NCBI GenBank assembly: GCA_964526695.1 | Contig: CAZGJA010000035.1 | Location: 1-64,000, forward strand | Length of the DNA stretch: 64,000 nucleotides | Source of the DNA: JABWBH01 sp964526695 | GTDB taxonomy: Bacteria; Planctomycetota; Phycisphaerae; UBA1845 | Direction of reading: 5' to 3' | Part shown: positions 33,160-40,858 of the stretch, one piece after another | Layout: each line of letters opens with the position of its first letter | Position numbering within the stretch: position 1 is the stretch's first letter | Notes under the pieces: model-generated | Told to the model about the DNA's origin: nothing | Database searches by the model: none | The model's input: the letters and a program-made list of their open reading frames with translations, nothing else | Position numbers and translations under genes: made by a program

Positions 33160-33605
33160 GCTCGACTCGCTGCACCGGCTTGCGGCGCGCGAGCGATTCC
33201 TGCAGCGATTACGACGTTTGACGCGACAGGGGGGATGAGCGTTTCATAGTGGCTGGGCGCGGCCCGGTTTCTTAACCGAAGCCGGGCCGTGCCGTTTGTT
33301 GACCGCCGGTCCCGCGGCATTCATGCGTCGCGTGCGGTAGGCAAGCTCTCGTCCATCCCGGAGCCCGTGACACCAAGCGGGTCGTTCCGGGTCGCATGAT
33401 GCGACACGCTCTCCACGGCCTGTTCCCGCTTTCTCCGGAATGACGGAGTACGTCAGACCGTGCCACCCTGATTCATGCGCTTGGCGCCGCTTTCATTCAC
33501 GAACTTCAAGCAGTTGCTCTGGCGGTTTCGGGGCGAAGCGGGCTTCCGCTCGACGGCGTTCGTGACCGCCGGTATCCTGAGCTACGGATGCGGAGGGTTT
33601 CATTC
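33160..33605. other. gene-free stretch with one hairpin
   Basis: No reading frame here looks like protein. A CACGGCCTG...CAGACCGTGCCACC half-hairpin of the GGCGTACTCGCC family is at about 33414-33470. A GC-rich hairpin at 33260-33289 could end the sigma-factor cluster. The last 18 bases hold the ribosome site (GGAGGG) for the lipoprotein gene. Confidence 0.5.
33260..33289 (+). terminator. possible terminator hairpin after the sigma-factor cluster
   Basis: CGGCCCGG (33260-33267) pairs with CCGGGCCG (33282-33289), with an inner GGTTTCTTAACC. The sequence TGCCGTTTGTT follows, so the T-run is poor. It lies 100 bases after the last gene of the cluster. Confidence 0.35.
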
Positions 33606-33944
33606 ATGCGAAAACGCGTTCTGGCGATGGGGTTGGCCGTTTCGGTTGCAGGCGTGGCGGCGGCGTCCGGCTGCTATCAGGCGATATCGATTGCGCCTTC
33701 GTGTCCGGCGCAATTGGAGGTCGGACAGACAGGCGCACTGCTCTCGGGAGCGGAGAACGCGGGGCAGATCGCCAAGTTCCTCTGGGAGGCGTTCCCGGCG
33801 GAAGCCGGCGACATCGGCGACCCCACCGACGCCGACACCACGTTCACGGCGCTGGAGGAGGGCACGGTCACCCTGCGGCTGACGGCCAGCGATGGACTGT
33901 TCCAAGTGATTTCGCAGTGCGAGACGGAGATCACGGCGCCTTAG
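33606..33944 (+). CDS. small lipoprotein with Ig/PKD-like domain
   Basis: The 112-residue protein begins MRKRVLAMGLAVSVAGVAAASGCYQ, a signal with lipobox AASGC. The mature part (QLEVGQTGALLSGAENAGQIAKFLWEAFPAEAGDIGD...EGTVTLRLTASDGLFQV) reads like a PKD/Ig-like beta sandwich: a WEAFP strand, then a GTVTLRLTASDG strand. ATG 33606 is chosen because GGAGGG lies at the right distance; an upstream ATG at 33588 lacks such a signal. It is a single gene, and its role is unknown beyond likely membrane attachment. Confidence 0.78.
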   Translation: MRKRVLAMGLAVSVAGVAAASGCYQAISIAPSCPAQLEVGQTGALLSGAENAGQIAKFLWEAFPAEAGDIGDPTDADTTFTALEEGTVTLRLTASDGLFQVISQCETEITAP

Positions 33945-34311
33945 CAGGCCCTGACCGGGTCTCCCTAACCGGCCATGATCAGGCTTGGGAATCGCAAGAC
34001 CATCCGGTCGTCCGGCCATGTTGGCGTAGCGCGCCGTGCTTCGAAGCGGTGGGGGCTTCTTTCATTTCAAGCATCCATCTCGGCCGGCCTACAGCGCTGA
34101 GAGCGATCCTCGAGAAGAAGAGCCGGCTCTATCTCGCGGCGCACGCGCGCCCGGTCGCGACCTGCCCCCCTGGAAGCGCAGCAAGCGGGGGGTAAATGGA
34201 ATTGCACGACTGCCCACACGCCTTCACTGTCGTGCACTCACTCGCTTTGATCGAAACAAGGCGGCGGGTTCGCGCAGCTTCGGGTTTCGTAGCTTTGGGG
34301 GAGGAAATGCC
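33945..34311. other. gene-free stretch upstream of the aldo/keto reductase
   Basis: No convincing gene. A reading frame that continues the reductase upstream from 34036 has no start signal and non-protein composition. The final 20 bases hold the strong ribosome site GGGGGAGGAAATGCC of the reductase. Confidence 0.5.
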
Positions 34312-35289
34312 ATGAAGTCCAAGGCCGTTGAAATGTCGTATCGACCCCTCGGCAGATGCGGGACCAAGGTCAGCGCGATGGGGCTGGGCGGGTGGACGAC
34401 GTTCGGCGCGGCCGTGAAGGACAAGGCCGTCGTCCGGCGGATCATCCAATCCGCGTTCGACGCGGGCATCAACTTCTTCGACATCGCCGACGCCTACGCG
34501 GCGGGGGAGGCGGAGAAGGCCATGGGGCGCGTGCTGCGCGATCTGCCGCGCCACGAGCTGGTCATCTCCACCAAGCTCTTCTTCCCGATGAGCAACGACG
34601 TCAACGACCGCGGCCTGTCGCGCAAGCACGTCATGGAGTCCGCCGAGCGGAGCCTGACGCGGATCGGCACGGACTACCTCGACGTGTACTTCTGCCACCG
34701 CTTCGACGAGCAGACGCCGGTCGAGGAAACCGCGCGGGCGATGGACGACCTCATCCACCAAGGCAAGGTGCTTTACTGGGGCACGAGCGAATGGACGGGC
34801 CGGCAGCTTGCCGACTTGCACACGCTCTGTCATCGCGGAAGCCTCTACGCGCCGCAAGTCGAGCAGCCGCAACTGAGCATCCTGTACCGCCGCAAGTATC
34901 TCGAAGACGTGCGGCCGGCGCTGAGCGAGCTGGGCATGGGCGCGGTGGTGTGGAGCCCGCTGGCGTCCGGGCTGCTCACGGGCAAATACGACAAGGGCGT
35001 GCCGAAGGCCAGCCGGCTGGCGGGCATCGACTGGCTCAAGGAGAAACTGCTCACGCCGGAGAATGTCGCGCGCAGCAAGCAGGTGCAGGCGCTGGCGGAC
35101 CGGATCGGCTGCACCCGCGCGCAGCTTTCGCTCGCTTGGGCGCTGGCGCAGGACGGCGTGTCCAGCGTGATCCTCGGCGCGACCCAGCCCGCCCAGCTCA
35201 AGGAAAACCTCGAAGCGCTCGCCATCAGCCTCCCCGACGAGATCGCGCAGGAGATTGCAAACATCGAGCCGGCGCAGGTCGAGTCATGA
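34312..35289 (+). CDS. aldo/keto reductase (voltage-gated K+ channel beta-subunit-like group)
   Basis: The 325-residue TIM-barrel reductase carries the AKR catalytic tetrad: Asp and Tyr in FFDIADAYAAGEAE, Lys in LVISTKLFFP, and His in LDVYFCHRFDEQTP. The NADPH-binding end reads SVILGATQPAQLKENLEAL. Such enzymes reduce aldehydes or ketones with NADPH; the substrate is unknown. ATG 34312 has an excellent ribosome site (GGGGGAGGAAATGCC). The gene stands alone, with the dispersed CATGGCCTGGCG hairpins about 120 bases downstream. Confidence 0.94.
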   Translation: MKSKAVEMSYRPLGRCGTKVSAMGLGGWTTFGAAVKDKAVVRRIIQSAFDAGINFFDIADAYAAGEAEKAMGRVLRDLPRHELVISTKLFFPMSNDVNDRGLSRKHVMESAERSLTRIGTDYLDVYFCHRFDEQTPVEETARAMDDLIHQGKVLYWGTSEWTGRQLADLHTLCHRGSLYAPQVEQPQLSILYRRKYLEDVRPALSELGMGAVVWSPLASGLLTGKYDKGVPKASRLAGIDWLKEKLLTPENVARSKQVQALADRIGCTRAQLSLAWALAQDGVSSVILGATQPAQLKENLEALAISLPDEIAQEIANIEPAQVES

Positions 35290-35410
35290 GCCGGGGAGAA
35301 TCTTTCCAACGAGCCGACCAGGCCGTGGACCGTCCAAGGTAGTGACCATTCCGGGTGGTGACCGTCCAGGGTAGCGACCGCTCAGGGCTATCTCCGCCCG
35401 CGACCGGGTG

Positions 35411-35479
35411 GCATGGCCTGGCGTACTCGCCTGGCCATGCGGCCGGGTGGCATGGCCTGGCGTACTCGCCTGGCCATGC
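35411..35479. repeat. two tandem GCATGGCCTGGCG-TACT-CGCCTGGCCATGC hairpins
   Basis: Copies at 35411-35440 and 35450-35479, a 39-bp period, each with an almost perfect stem and TACT loop. They lie in the long 35290-35918 gap, whose middle part (about 35490-35860) shows no gene. Confidence 0.8.
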
Positions 35480-35861
35480 GGCTGAGGTGCCTCGCTGATA
35501 CTGCAACGTAAACCTCTCCGAGCCGCGCCTTTAGCAGTGCAGCCTCCGCGGCACTTTGAGAAGCCGGCCCGGCGTCACCACTGATCGAGCTGGGCGATTT
35601 CGGCCGCCACTCCAATGCACAGGGAGGCCGAGCGCCACTAGTGGATAAACGCGCGCGGAGACTCTCGAGCGGCGATGCAACCGAACGCCCCTTTATGTTC
35701 AACCCGGTCCCCCAAGGCACAAGCAGGCCGGTACTCCTCCTGAGCGGAGCCACCATCACGGATGCGGCCTGAGGCTCGAATAAGGTTATCGGTCCTTCGT
35801 CGATATCTGCAACCAACTTCTGCACAACAACTTACGGTGAATTGTACAAAATCTTCTCCAA

Positions 35862-35892
35862 TGCTAGCAATATGATATATTGAAGATATAAT
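35862..35892 (+). promoter_or_regulatory. AT-rich promoter-like region upstream of the SPFH gene
   Basis: The GC content drops sharply here, and the block contains TATAAT at 35887-35892 and TATGAT at 35871-35876. No good -35 box is at the standard distance, so the promoter class is uncertain. The leader to the ATG is about 27 bases and contains AGGAG. Confidence 0.45.
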
Positions 35893-35918
35893 GCCTCGCA
35901 AGCATAGGAGACCAATTC

Positions 35919-36812
35919 ATGGAAACTAGAGAGCTCAAGGGTCGATCGTTGAACGGGTGGCTCATGATGGCGGTGTTGTTAGCCGCAGGAGTGGGCTTGG
36001 GGTTCTGGGGCTACGCGTGGATTAAGACGGCGGCACAAACGCAGACGGCCAGCGGGTTGAACATCGCGGCGTGGTCGCTGGCGGAGTTGACCTGGGCCGC
36101 GCTGCTGTTGGGTTTCTTCACGCTCCAACCCAACGTCGGCGCGGTGCTGATCCTCTTCGGGCGGTACAAGGGCACGGTCCACGAAAGCGGCTTTCACTGG
36201 GCGAATCCGTTTCTGTCCAAGGTGAAAGTGTCCGTCCGCGCCCGCAACCTCAACGGCGAGAAGATCAAGGTCAACGACTCGCGCGGCAATCCCATCGAGA
36301 TCGCCGCCATCGTCGTGTGGCGGGTCGAGGACACCGCCAAGGCGGTCTTCGACGTGGATCATTACGAGAATTACGTGACCATCCAGAGCGAGGCCGCGCT
36401 GCGCCACCTGGCGATGTCCTATCCGTACGACACGTTCGAGGGCGACACGCTGTCGCTGCGCGGGAGCGTGGATGAGGTCTCGGCGGCGCTCCAGAAGGAA
36501 GTGCAGGACCGCGTCGCGCCCACGGGCGTGGTCATCAAGGAGACGCGCATCAGCCACCTCGCCTACGCGCCGGAAATCGCCGGCGCCATGCTTCAGCGGC
36601 AGCAGGCCGAGGCGATCGTGGCGGCGCGGACGCGCATCGTCGATGGCGCCGTGGGCATGGTGGAGCTGGCGCTGGAGAAGCTCGAGGCCAATAACACGGT
36701 GAAGCTGGACGATGAGCGTCGCGCGGCGATGGTCAGCAACCTGCTGGTCGTGCTCTGCGGGCACGAGTCGGCGCATCCGGTGGTCAACGCGGGAACGCTC
36801 TACACGGGGTAG
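35919..36812 (+). CDS. SPFH/band-7 domain protein (stomatin/prohibitin-like)
   Basis: The 297-residue protein has two N-terminal membrane segments (GWLMMAVLLAAGVGLGFWGYAW and SLAELTWAALLLGFFTL) and then an SPFH domain. The domain reads QPNVGAVLILFGRYKGTVHESGFHWANPFLSKVKVSVR, EIAAIVVWRVEDTAKAVFDVDHYENYVTIQSEAALR and VIKETRISHLAYAPEIAGAMLQRQQAEAIVAAR. SPFH proteins form oligomeric cages or rings in membranes and influence proteases and lipid order. AGGAG is properly spaced before ATG 35919. A ribbon-helix-helix gene follows after 6 bases, an association known from other bacteria, which suggests joint regulation. Confidence 0.93.
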   Translation: METRELKGRSLNGWLMMAVLLAAGVGLGFWGYAWIKTAAQTQTASGLNIAAWSLAELTWAALLLGFFTLQPNVGAVLILFGRYKGTVHESGFHWANPFLSKVKVSVRARNLNGEKIKVNDSRGNPIEIAAIVVWRVEDTAKAVFDVDHYENYVTIQSEAALRHLAMSYPYDTFEGDTLSLRGSVDEVSAALQKEVQDRVAPTGVVIKETRISHLAYAPEIAGAMLQRQQAEAIVAARTRIVDGAVGMVELALEKLEANNTVKLDDERRAAMVSNLLVVLCGHESAHPVVNAGTLYTG

Positions 36813-36818
36813 CCGGTC

Positions 36819-37052
36819 ATGGCCGATCGCAAGAGCTTCCTGCTGCGGTTGCCGCCGGACCTGCTCGACGAGCTGAACCGGTGGGCGCGCGACGAGCTGC
36901 GCAGCCTCAACGCGCAGATCGAGTACGTTCTGCGCGAAGCCGCGCGGTCCCGGCGGCGGACCCTTGTCGATCCGCCGCCGGGTTCTGCGGTCTCTCCGAT
37001 ACGCGGAGAGGAGGAGGATGTTCCCAGCAGCGACGCGTCAGACGCTCAGTAG
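36819..37052 (+). CDS. Arc-like ribbon-helix-helix protein
   Basis: The 77-residue protein starts with an Arc/MetJ-type ribbon-helix-helix: RKSFLLRLPPDLLDELNRWARDELRSLNAQIEYVLREA. The beta strand FLLRLP binds DNA and the LNAQIEYVL helix is typical of the Arc family. The acidic C-terminal tail (EEEDVPSSDASDAQ) is unstructured. The gene follows the SPFH gene by 6 bases and is most likely co-transcribed. It could repress the SPFH operon or another target; this is inference. Its last 15 bases overlap the end of the convergent GNAT gene. Confidence 0.85.
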   Translation: MADRKSFLLRLPPDLLDELNRWARDELRSLNAQIEYVLREAARSRRRTLVDPPPGSAVSPIRGEEEDVPSSDASDAQ

Positions 37053-37667
37053 CGCGTTGTCACGGCACAGGACGGCCGGCGTCCTCGAATCGCGCACACA
37101 CAGTCCGGCGATGTGGCTGTCGTCTTCGCCAAGGCGTTCGTAGTCCTCACGCAAAACCGCGTAGTGCAGCTCGTCGTGGTACCGGCCGTCGCGCCAGAAC
37201 GCCTGGCGCGAACGGCCTTCCGATACAAAGCCCACCTTCTCATACACGCGGATCGCGCGGGCATTGGACGCCATGACGGTCAGCTCCACGCGATTGAGGT
37301 TCAACTCACGGAACGCATAGCGCAGCATCAGCCGCAGGGTCTCCGTGCCCAGACCCTTGTCCTTGATGTCCTCCGGGCCGAGCGTAATGCCCAGGATCGC
37401 GCGGCGACCTGAGAGGTCGATGCGATGCAGGCCGACCACGCCGATGAGCTGGTGGTCTTCACACAAGGCCACGCCGCAGATCACGTCCGCGGGCGACGTG
37501 TAGAGCTTCTCAATGAACTCCTTCTCGCGCAGTTCGTTGATCGGCAAATAGCGATTCAAATACCGCCAGTTGCGCGGATCGTTGAACCACTGGCGGAGCA
37601 GCGGCTCGTCCCCCGGCTCAATGGGCCGAAAGTAGATGCGTTCTCCTTTGTAATAACAGACGTTCAT
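37038..37667 (-). CDS. GNAT-family N-acetyltransferase (RimJ-like)
   Basis: The 209-residue acetyltransferase shows the GNAT elements: YFRPIEPGDEPLLRQWFNDP at the N-terminus, then DHQLIGVVGLHRIDLSGRRAILGITLGPEDIKDKGLGTETLRLML, where KGLGTET is the acetyl-CoA pyrophosphate loop, and LNRVELTVMASNARAIRVYEKVGFVSEGRSRQAFWRDGRYHDELHYAVLR. It resembles RimJ/spermidine-type acetyltransferases; the acceptor is unknown. The gene converges with the ribbon-helix-helix gene, and their stop ends overlap by 15 bp. Upstream lies an inverted repeat of the GAGCCGCG family (37683-37780). Confidence 0.92.
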   Translation of the reverse strand: MNVCYYKGERIYFRPIEPGDEPLLRQWFNDPRNWRYLNRYLPINELREKEFIEKLYTSPADVICGVALCEDHQLIGVVGLHRIDLSGRRAILGITLGPEDIKDKGLGTETLRLMLRYAFRELNLNRVELTVMASNARAIRVYEKVGFVSEGRSRQAFWRDGRYHDELHYAVLREDYERLGEDDSHIAGLCVRDSRTPAVLCRDNALLSV

Positions 37668-37682
37668 GTGTGTATCCTCTTA

Positions 37683-37780
37683 CAGAGCCGCGCCCGCAAG
37701 GGAGCGGTTCTTCCACGTGTGCGGAAGCCACGTTCTTCGGTCTTCCCGTTGCCAACCGCTTCCTTGCGGATGCGGCTCCG
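37683..37780. repeat. inverted repeat of the GAGCCGCG family
   Basis: Left arm CAGAGCCGCGCCCGCAAGGGAGCGGT (37683-37708) and right arm ACCGCTTCCTTGCGGATGCGGCTCCG (37755-37780) pair with few mismatches around a 46-base centre. It lies just upstream of the GNAT start. Confidence 0.75.
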
Positions 37781-37838
37781 TGCGCGCACTGCCAGCGCAC
37801 CGGACGATCGCCGCCCGACGGCGATCTCCCATTCCAAC

Positions 37839-37868
37839 AAAAAACCCCGCGGATGCTTGTCCGCGGGG
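37839..37868 (-). terminator. Rho-independent terminator of the small gene at 37897
   Basis: On the minus strand CCCCGCGGA pairs with TCCGCGGGG around a 6-base loop (9-bp GC-rich stem), followed by six T (plus-strand A-run 37839-37844). This is the clearest intrinsic terminator in the window. It lies about 30 bases after the stop codon of the 39-codon frame. Confidence 0.85.
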
Positions 37869-37896
37869 TGGTCCCAATGCAACTTGTCGGACGACC

Positions 37897-38016
37897 CTAC
37901 GGACTGCGATCGCGCGGCGCAAAACCGCCGCACGTCGGCGTCGTGCATTCGACGGCGACTGCGCCGGCACACATATACTTGTCCTGGATCGAAATCATCA
38001 CGGCATACCCCTTCAT
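37897..38016 (-). CDS. 39-residue putative small protein with its own promoter and terminator
   Basis: The frame runs from ATG 38016 to TAG at 37897. The product starts MKGYAVMISIQDKYMCAG and ends in a Cys/Thr/Gly-rich part (AVECTTPTCGGFAPRDRSP) with three Cys in total. A second start, ATG 37998, has AAGGGG 9 bases upstream and would give 33 residues. A predicted promoter lies at 38052-38080 and an intrinsic terminator at 37839-37868, so the whole unit is about 220 bases. The coding interpretation is uncertain: it could equally be a small regulatory RNA. No homologue can be named. The Cys-rich end could bind metal or form disulfides. Confidence 0.5.
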   Translation of the reverse strand: MKGYAVMISIQDKYMCAGAVAVECTTPTCGGFAPRDRSP

Positions 38017-38051
38017 TCCATCTTGCAGGTCATTTCCTGCTGGACCGACAT

Positions 38052-38080
38052 ACTTTACGCCGTGCCTCAGTTAATGTCAA
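38052..38080 (-). promoter_or_regulatory. strong sigma-70-type promoter (TTGACA, 17 bp, TAAAGT)
   Basis: On the minus strand TTGACA (plus 38075-38080, a perfect -35) is followed after exactly 17 bases by TAAAGT (plus 38052-38057), matching four of six -10 positions. The region is AT-rich relative to its surroundings (AAAAAATTATT just upstream). It points to the small frame at 37897-38016, with a leader of about 30 bases. Confidence 0.75.
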
Positions 38081-38201
38081 TCCCGCGGGAAAAAATTATT
38101 TGTAGGCCGCAGGCAATGCGTAAACCGGTCGGCGGCTGGGACGGTCGGCATGGTGATAGCGGCGCCTGAAACCGCGTGGCAGGATGGACCCGGTTGGCCG
38201 A

Positions 38202-38229
38202 CGGCCCCCCACTTGCGTGGGGGGTTCTG
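38202..38229. repeat. GGCCCCCC-ACTTGCGT-GGGGGGTTCTGA hairpin
   Basis: A 6-bp G/C stem with an 8-base loop, nearly identical to copies at 12654-12681 and 24449-24476. It lies in the gap before the BNR-repeat gene. Confidence 0.7.
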
Positions 38230-38394
38230 ATTGGCCCCCTCTCCAATCGCGCGCGCGGCTCGCTCACCGATATTCTCGTCCGATGCAGGAGACGGAGTTC
38301 GCGCCGCGTTTCCAAACCGGCTTGACCGCCGCTAAACTGGCGCGTGTCCGCGCGGCGAGCGCCGGACGTCTGATGGACCTCGGCGGAGCAACAC

Positions 38395-39486
38395 ATGAAC
38401 TCTACGTCAAATCTGCTGATCGTCGGCACGCGCAAGGGCACGATCCTCTTCGAGCGGCGCGGGCAGGACTGGAAGCCCCTGCGCGCGGCGCACATGGGAA
38501 TATCCGTTTCCTATGCGACGCTCGACCCGCGCACGGGAACCCTGTGGGCGTGTCTCGATCACGGCCACTGGGGACAAAAGCTCCAGCGCTCGAAAAACGT
38601 GGGGCAGACGTGGGAGGAGCTGACGCCGCCCGCGTATCCGGAGGGAAGTCTCCTGCGCGAAGGCGTGCCGGCCACGATGCGCTACCTTTGGGTCTTGCAG
38701 CCGGGACCGGCGAGCGAGCCGGGCACGATCTACATCGGCACGGAGCCGGGCGGGCTGTTCGTCTCGCGCGACGGGGGCGAGTCGTTCATGCTCGTTGCAA
38801 GCCTGTGGAATCACCCTTCGCGCATGACCTGGTTCGGCGGCGGGCGCGACAACGCCGGGATCCACTCCGTCGTCATCGACCCGCGCGACAGCCGGCATCT
38901 CTTCGTCGGCGTCAGTTGCGCCGGCGTGTTCGAGACGACCGATGGCGGCGCGACTTGGAACCCGCGCAACAAAGGGCTCAAGGCCACGTTCCTGCCCGAC
39001 CCCGAGGCCGAGATCGGGCACGATCCACACCTGCTGGCGGCCTGCCCGGCGGCCCCCGACTGCATGTGGCAGCAGAATCACTGCGGGATATTCAATTCGA
39101 CGGACGGCGGCAAGCAGTGGAAGGAAGTGACGCAGAAGGACGGACCGGCCAACTTCGGATTCGCCGTTTCCGTGGACGCGAGCGATCCGGACACGGCGTG
39201 GGTGGTGCCCGGCGTGAAGGATGAGTGTCGCGTGGCGTACGAGCAGGCGATGTGCGTGTGCCGCACGACCGACGGTGGGCGAAGCTGGAAGGCGCTGCGC
39301 AAGGGGCTGCCTCAGGAGCATTGTTACGACATCGTGCTTCGGCACTCGCTGGACCTGTCCGGCGATGCGCTGGCGTTCGGCTCGACGACGGGCAACCTGT
39401 TCGTCTCCGACGACCGCGGCGATTCGTGGCGCTGCCTCAGCCATTATCTGCCGCCGGTTTACTCCGTTCGATTTGCGACGGTATGA
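38395..39486 (+). CDS. BNR/Asp-box beta-propeller protein (sialidase-like fold)
   Basis: The 363-residue protein is a beta-propeller with repeated Asp-box motifs of the S/TxDGGxxW type: VSRDGGESF, TTDGGATW, STDGGKQW, TTDGGRSW and SDDRGDSW, each followed by beta strands. It also has CLDHGHWGQKLQRSKNVGQTWEEL near the start. Such proteins are often annotated as exo-alpha-sialidases, but most members of this cytoplasmic subgroup have no proven activity. No signal peptide is visible. The stop codon overlaps the start of the GT4 gene as ATGA, so the two products are made together. A MoaD/ThiS gene, which in many genomes lies next to such propellers, is found 14 kb away at 53354. Confidence 0.88.
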   Translation: MNSTSNLLIVGTRKGTILFERRGQDWKPLRAAHMGISVSYATLDPRTGTLWACLDHGHWGQKLQRSKNVGQTWEELTPPAYPEGSLLREGVPATMRYLWVLQPGPASEPGTIYIGTEPGGLFVSRDGGESFMLVASLWNHPSRMTWFGGGRDNAGIHSVVIDPRDSRHLFVGVSCAGVFETTDGGATWNPRNKGLKATFLPDPEAEIGHDPHLLAACPAAPDCMWQQNHCGIFNSTDGGKQWKEVTQKDGPANFGFAVSVDASDPDTAWVVPGVKDECRVAYEQAMCVCRTTDGGRSWKALRKGLPQEHCYDIVLRHSLDLSGDALAFGSTTGNLFVSDDRGDSWRCLSHYLPPVYSVRFATV

Positions 39487-40769
39487 AAGTCGTCATGCTG
39501 GCCGCGGGCGCTGCGGGGATGGTGTGCGGGAGTTGTCTGCGCGACAACCGGCTGGCGGCGGCGCTGATTGCGAAAGGGCGCAGCGTCTTGCTGATGCCGC
39601 TCTACACGCCGCTGCGCACGGATGAAGCGGACGTCAGCGGCGGCGAGGTGCAGCTCGGCGGGATCAGCGTTTATTTGCGGCACAAGCTGCCTTTCCTGCG
39701 CCACATGCCCGCGTGGCTGGCCCGCGCTCTGAGCGGTCGTCGTCTGCTGGCAAGCGTCGCCCGCTTCGGATCCGCCACCCGAGCGGAGGAGCTGGGCGCA
39801 CTAACCGTCTCCGTGCTCAAGGGCGAGCACGGTCCGCAGCGGGCGGAGCTGGATCGACTCATCGCGGCGCTTAAGCCGCAGCGACCTGACATTGTCAACC
39901 TGCCAAACCTCATGCTGCTCGGCGCGGCGAAGCCGTTGCGCGAGGCGCTCGGCGCGCGAATCGTCTGCACGCTCGGCGGCGAGGACATCTTTCTGGACGC
40001 GCTGCCGCAGCCGCATCGAAGCGAGTCATTCCGCCTGATTGCCGAGGCTACGGGATCGGTGGATGCGTTCATCGCGGTGACTCGGTACTACTCGGATCAT
40101 GCTTCGCGCCATTTCAACCTGCCGGCGCAGCGCGTGCGAACGGTTCCGCTGGGCGTAAACGTCGAGAACTTTCCGCCGGCCGAGCCGCCGCCGCCGCCGA
40201 TGACCATCGGCTTTCTTGCGCGGTTATGTCCCGCCAAGGGATTGCACCTGCTGGCCGAGGCGTTCGTTGCCCTGCGCAAGGGCGGCACGCACGCACGCCT
40301 GCGCGTCGCCGGTTACATGGCTTCGGTGGACGCGGGCTACGTGCGCCACGTGCGCGGCCGCCTGGATGCGGAGGGTCTCCGCGACGACGTCGATTGGGTC
40401 GGTGAAGTCGATCTGTCGGGGAAAGCCGAGTTCCTGCGCTCGCTTCACGTCTTCTGCGTGCCGACGGTGTATCCGGAGTCGAAAGGGCTGTCGATCATCG
40501 AGGCCATGGCGTGCGGCGTGTCGGTGGTGCAGCCGGCCCACGGCTCATTCCCGGAGCTGGTCGGCGAGACGGGCGCGGGTCTGCTGTTTCCGCCGGGTGA
40601 CGTGCCCTCGCTGGCGAGCGCGCTGGCACAGTTGCTCGGCGACTCGAACCGGCGCAGGGAGTTGGGTGACAAAGGTCGGGCAGCCGCGAGCGAACGCTTC
40701 AGCGCCGAACGCATGGCGGAAGAAACCTGGCGCGTGTATGAGGATGTTCTGACTGGCAGCTTGGTGTGA
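39483..40769 (+). CDS. glycosyltransferase family 4 (GT-B fold)
   Basis: The 428-residue protein begins MKVVMLAAGAAGMVCGSC, a Rossmann-like first strand and glycine loop. It has IVCTLGGEDIFLDAL, RVRTVPLGVNVENFPP (linker strand), TIGFLARLCPAKGLHLLAEAF (start of the second Rossmann domain) and YPESKGLSIIEAMACGVSVVQPAHGSFPELV. The last includes the E(x7)E donor-binding pattern, with GDVPSLASAL near the end. This is the GT4 family, which transfers a sugar from a nucleotide donor. ATG 39483 overlaps the stop of the BNR-repeat gene (ATGA), so translation is coupled. Donor and acceptor are unknown. Confidence 0.92.
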   Translation: MKVVMLAAGAAGMVCGSCLRDNRLAAALIAKGRSVLLMPLYTPLRTDEADVSGGEVQLGGISVYLRHKLPFLRHMPAWLARALSGRRLLASVARFGSATRAEELGALTVSVLKGEHGPQRAELDRLIAALKPQRPDIVNLPNLMLLGAAKPLREALGARIVCTLGGEDIFLDALPQPHRSESFRLIAEATGSVDAFIAVTRYYSDHASRHFNLPAQRVRTVPLGVNVENFPPAEPPPPPMTIGFLARLCPAKGLHLLAEAFVALRKGGTHARLRVAGYMASVDAGYVRHVRGRLDAEGLRDDVDWVGEVDLSGKAEFLRSLHVFCVPTVYPESKGLSIIEAMACGVSVVQPAHGSFPELVGETGAGLLFPPGDVPSLASALAQLLGDSNRRRELGDKGRAAASERFSAERMAEETWRVYEDVLTGSLV

Positions 40770-40858
40770 CGCCCGGCGTGGGGCGGGCCATGCCCTCCGC
40801 CCCGCGATCCGAGGACGTCGGCGGGCATAGCCCGCCCTACGGCACATCGTGGCTGCGC

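Noticed and set aside
35388..35825. 145-codon minus-strand frame in the 35.3-35.9 kb gap
   Set aside because: Half of it is the tandem CATGGCCTGGCG hairpin repeated in frame; the rest has no protein features or start signal.
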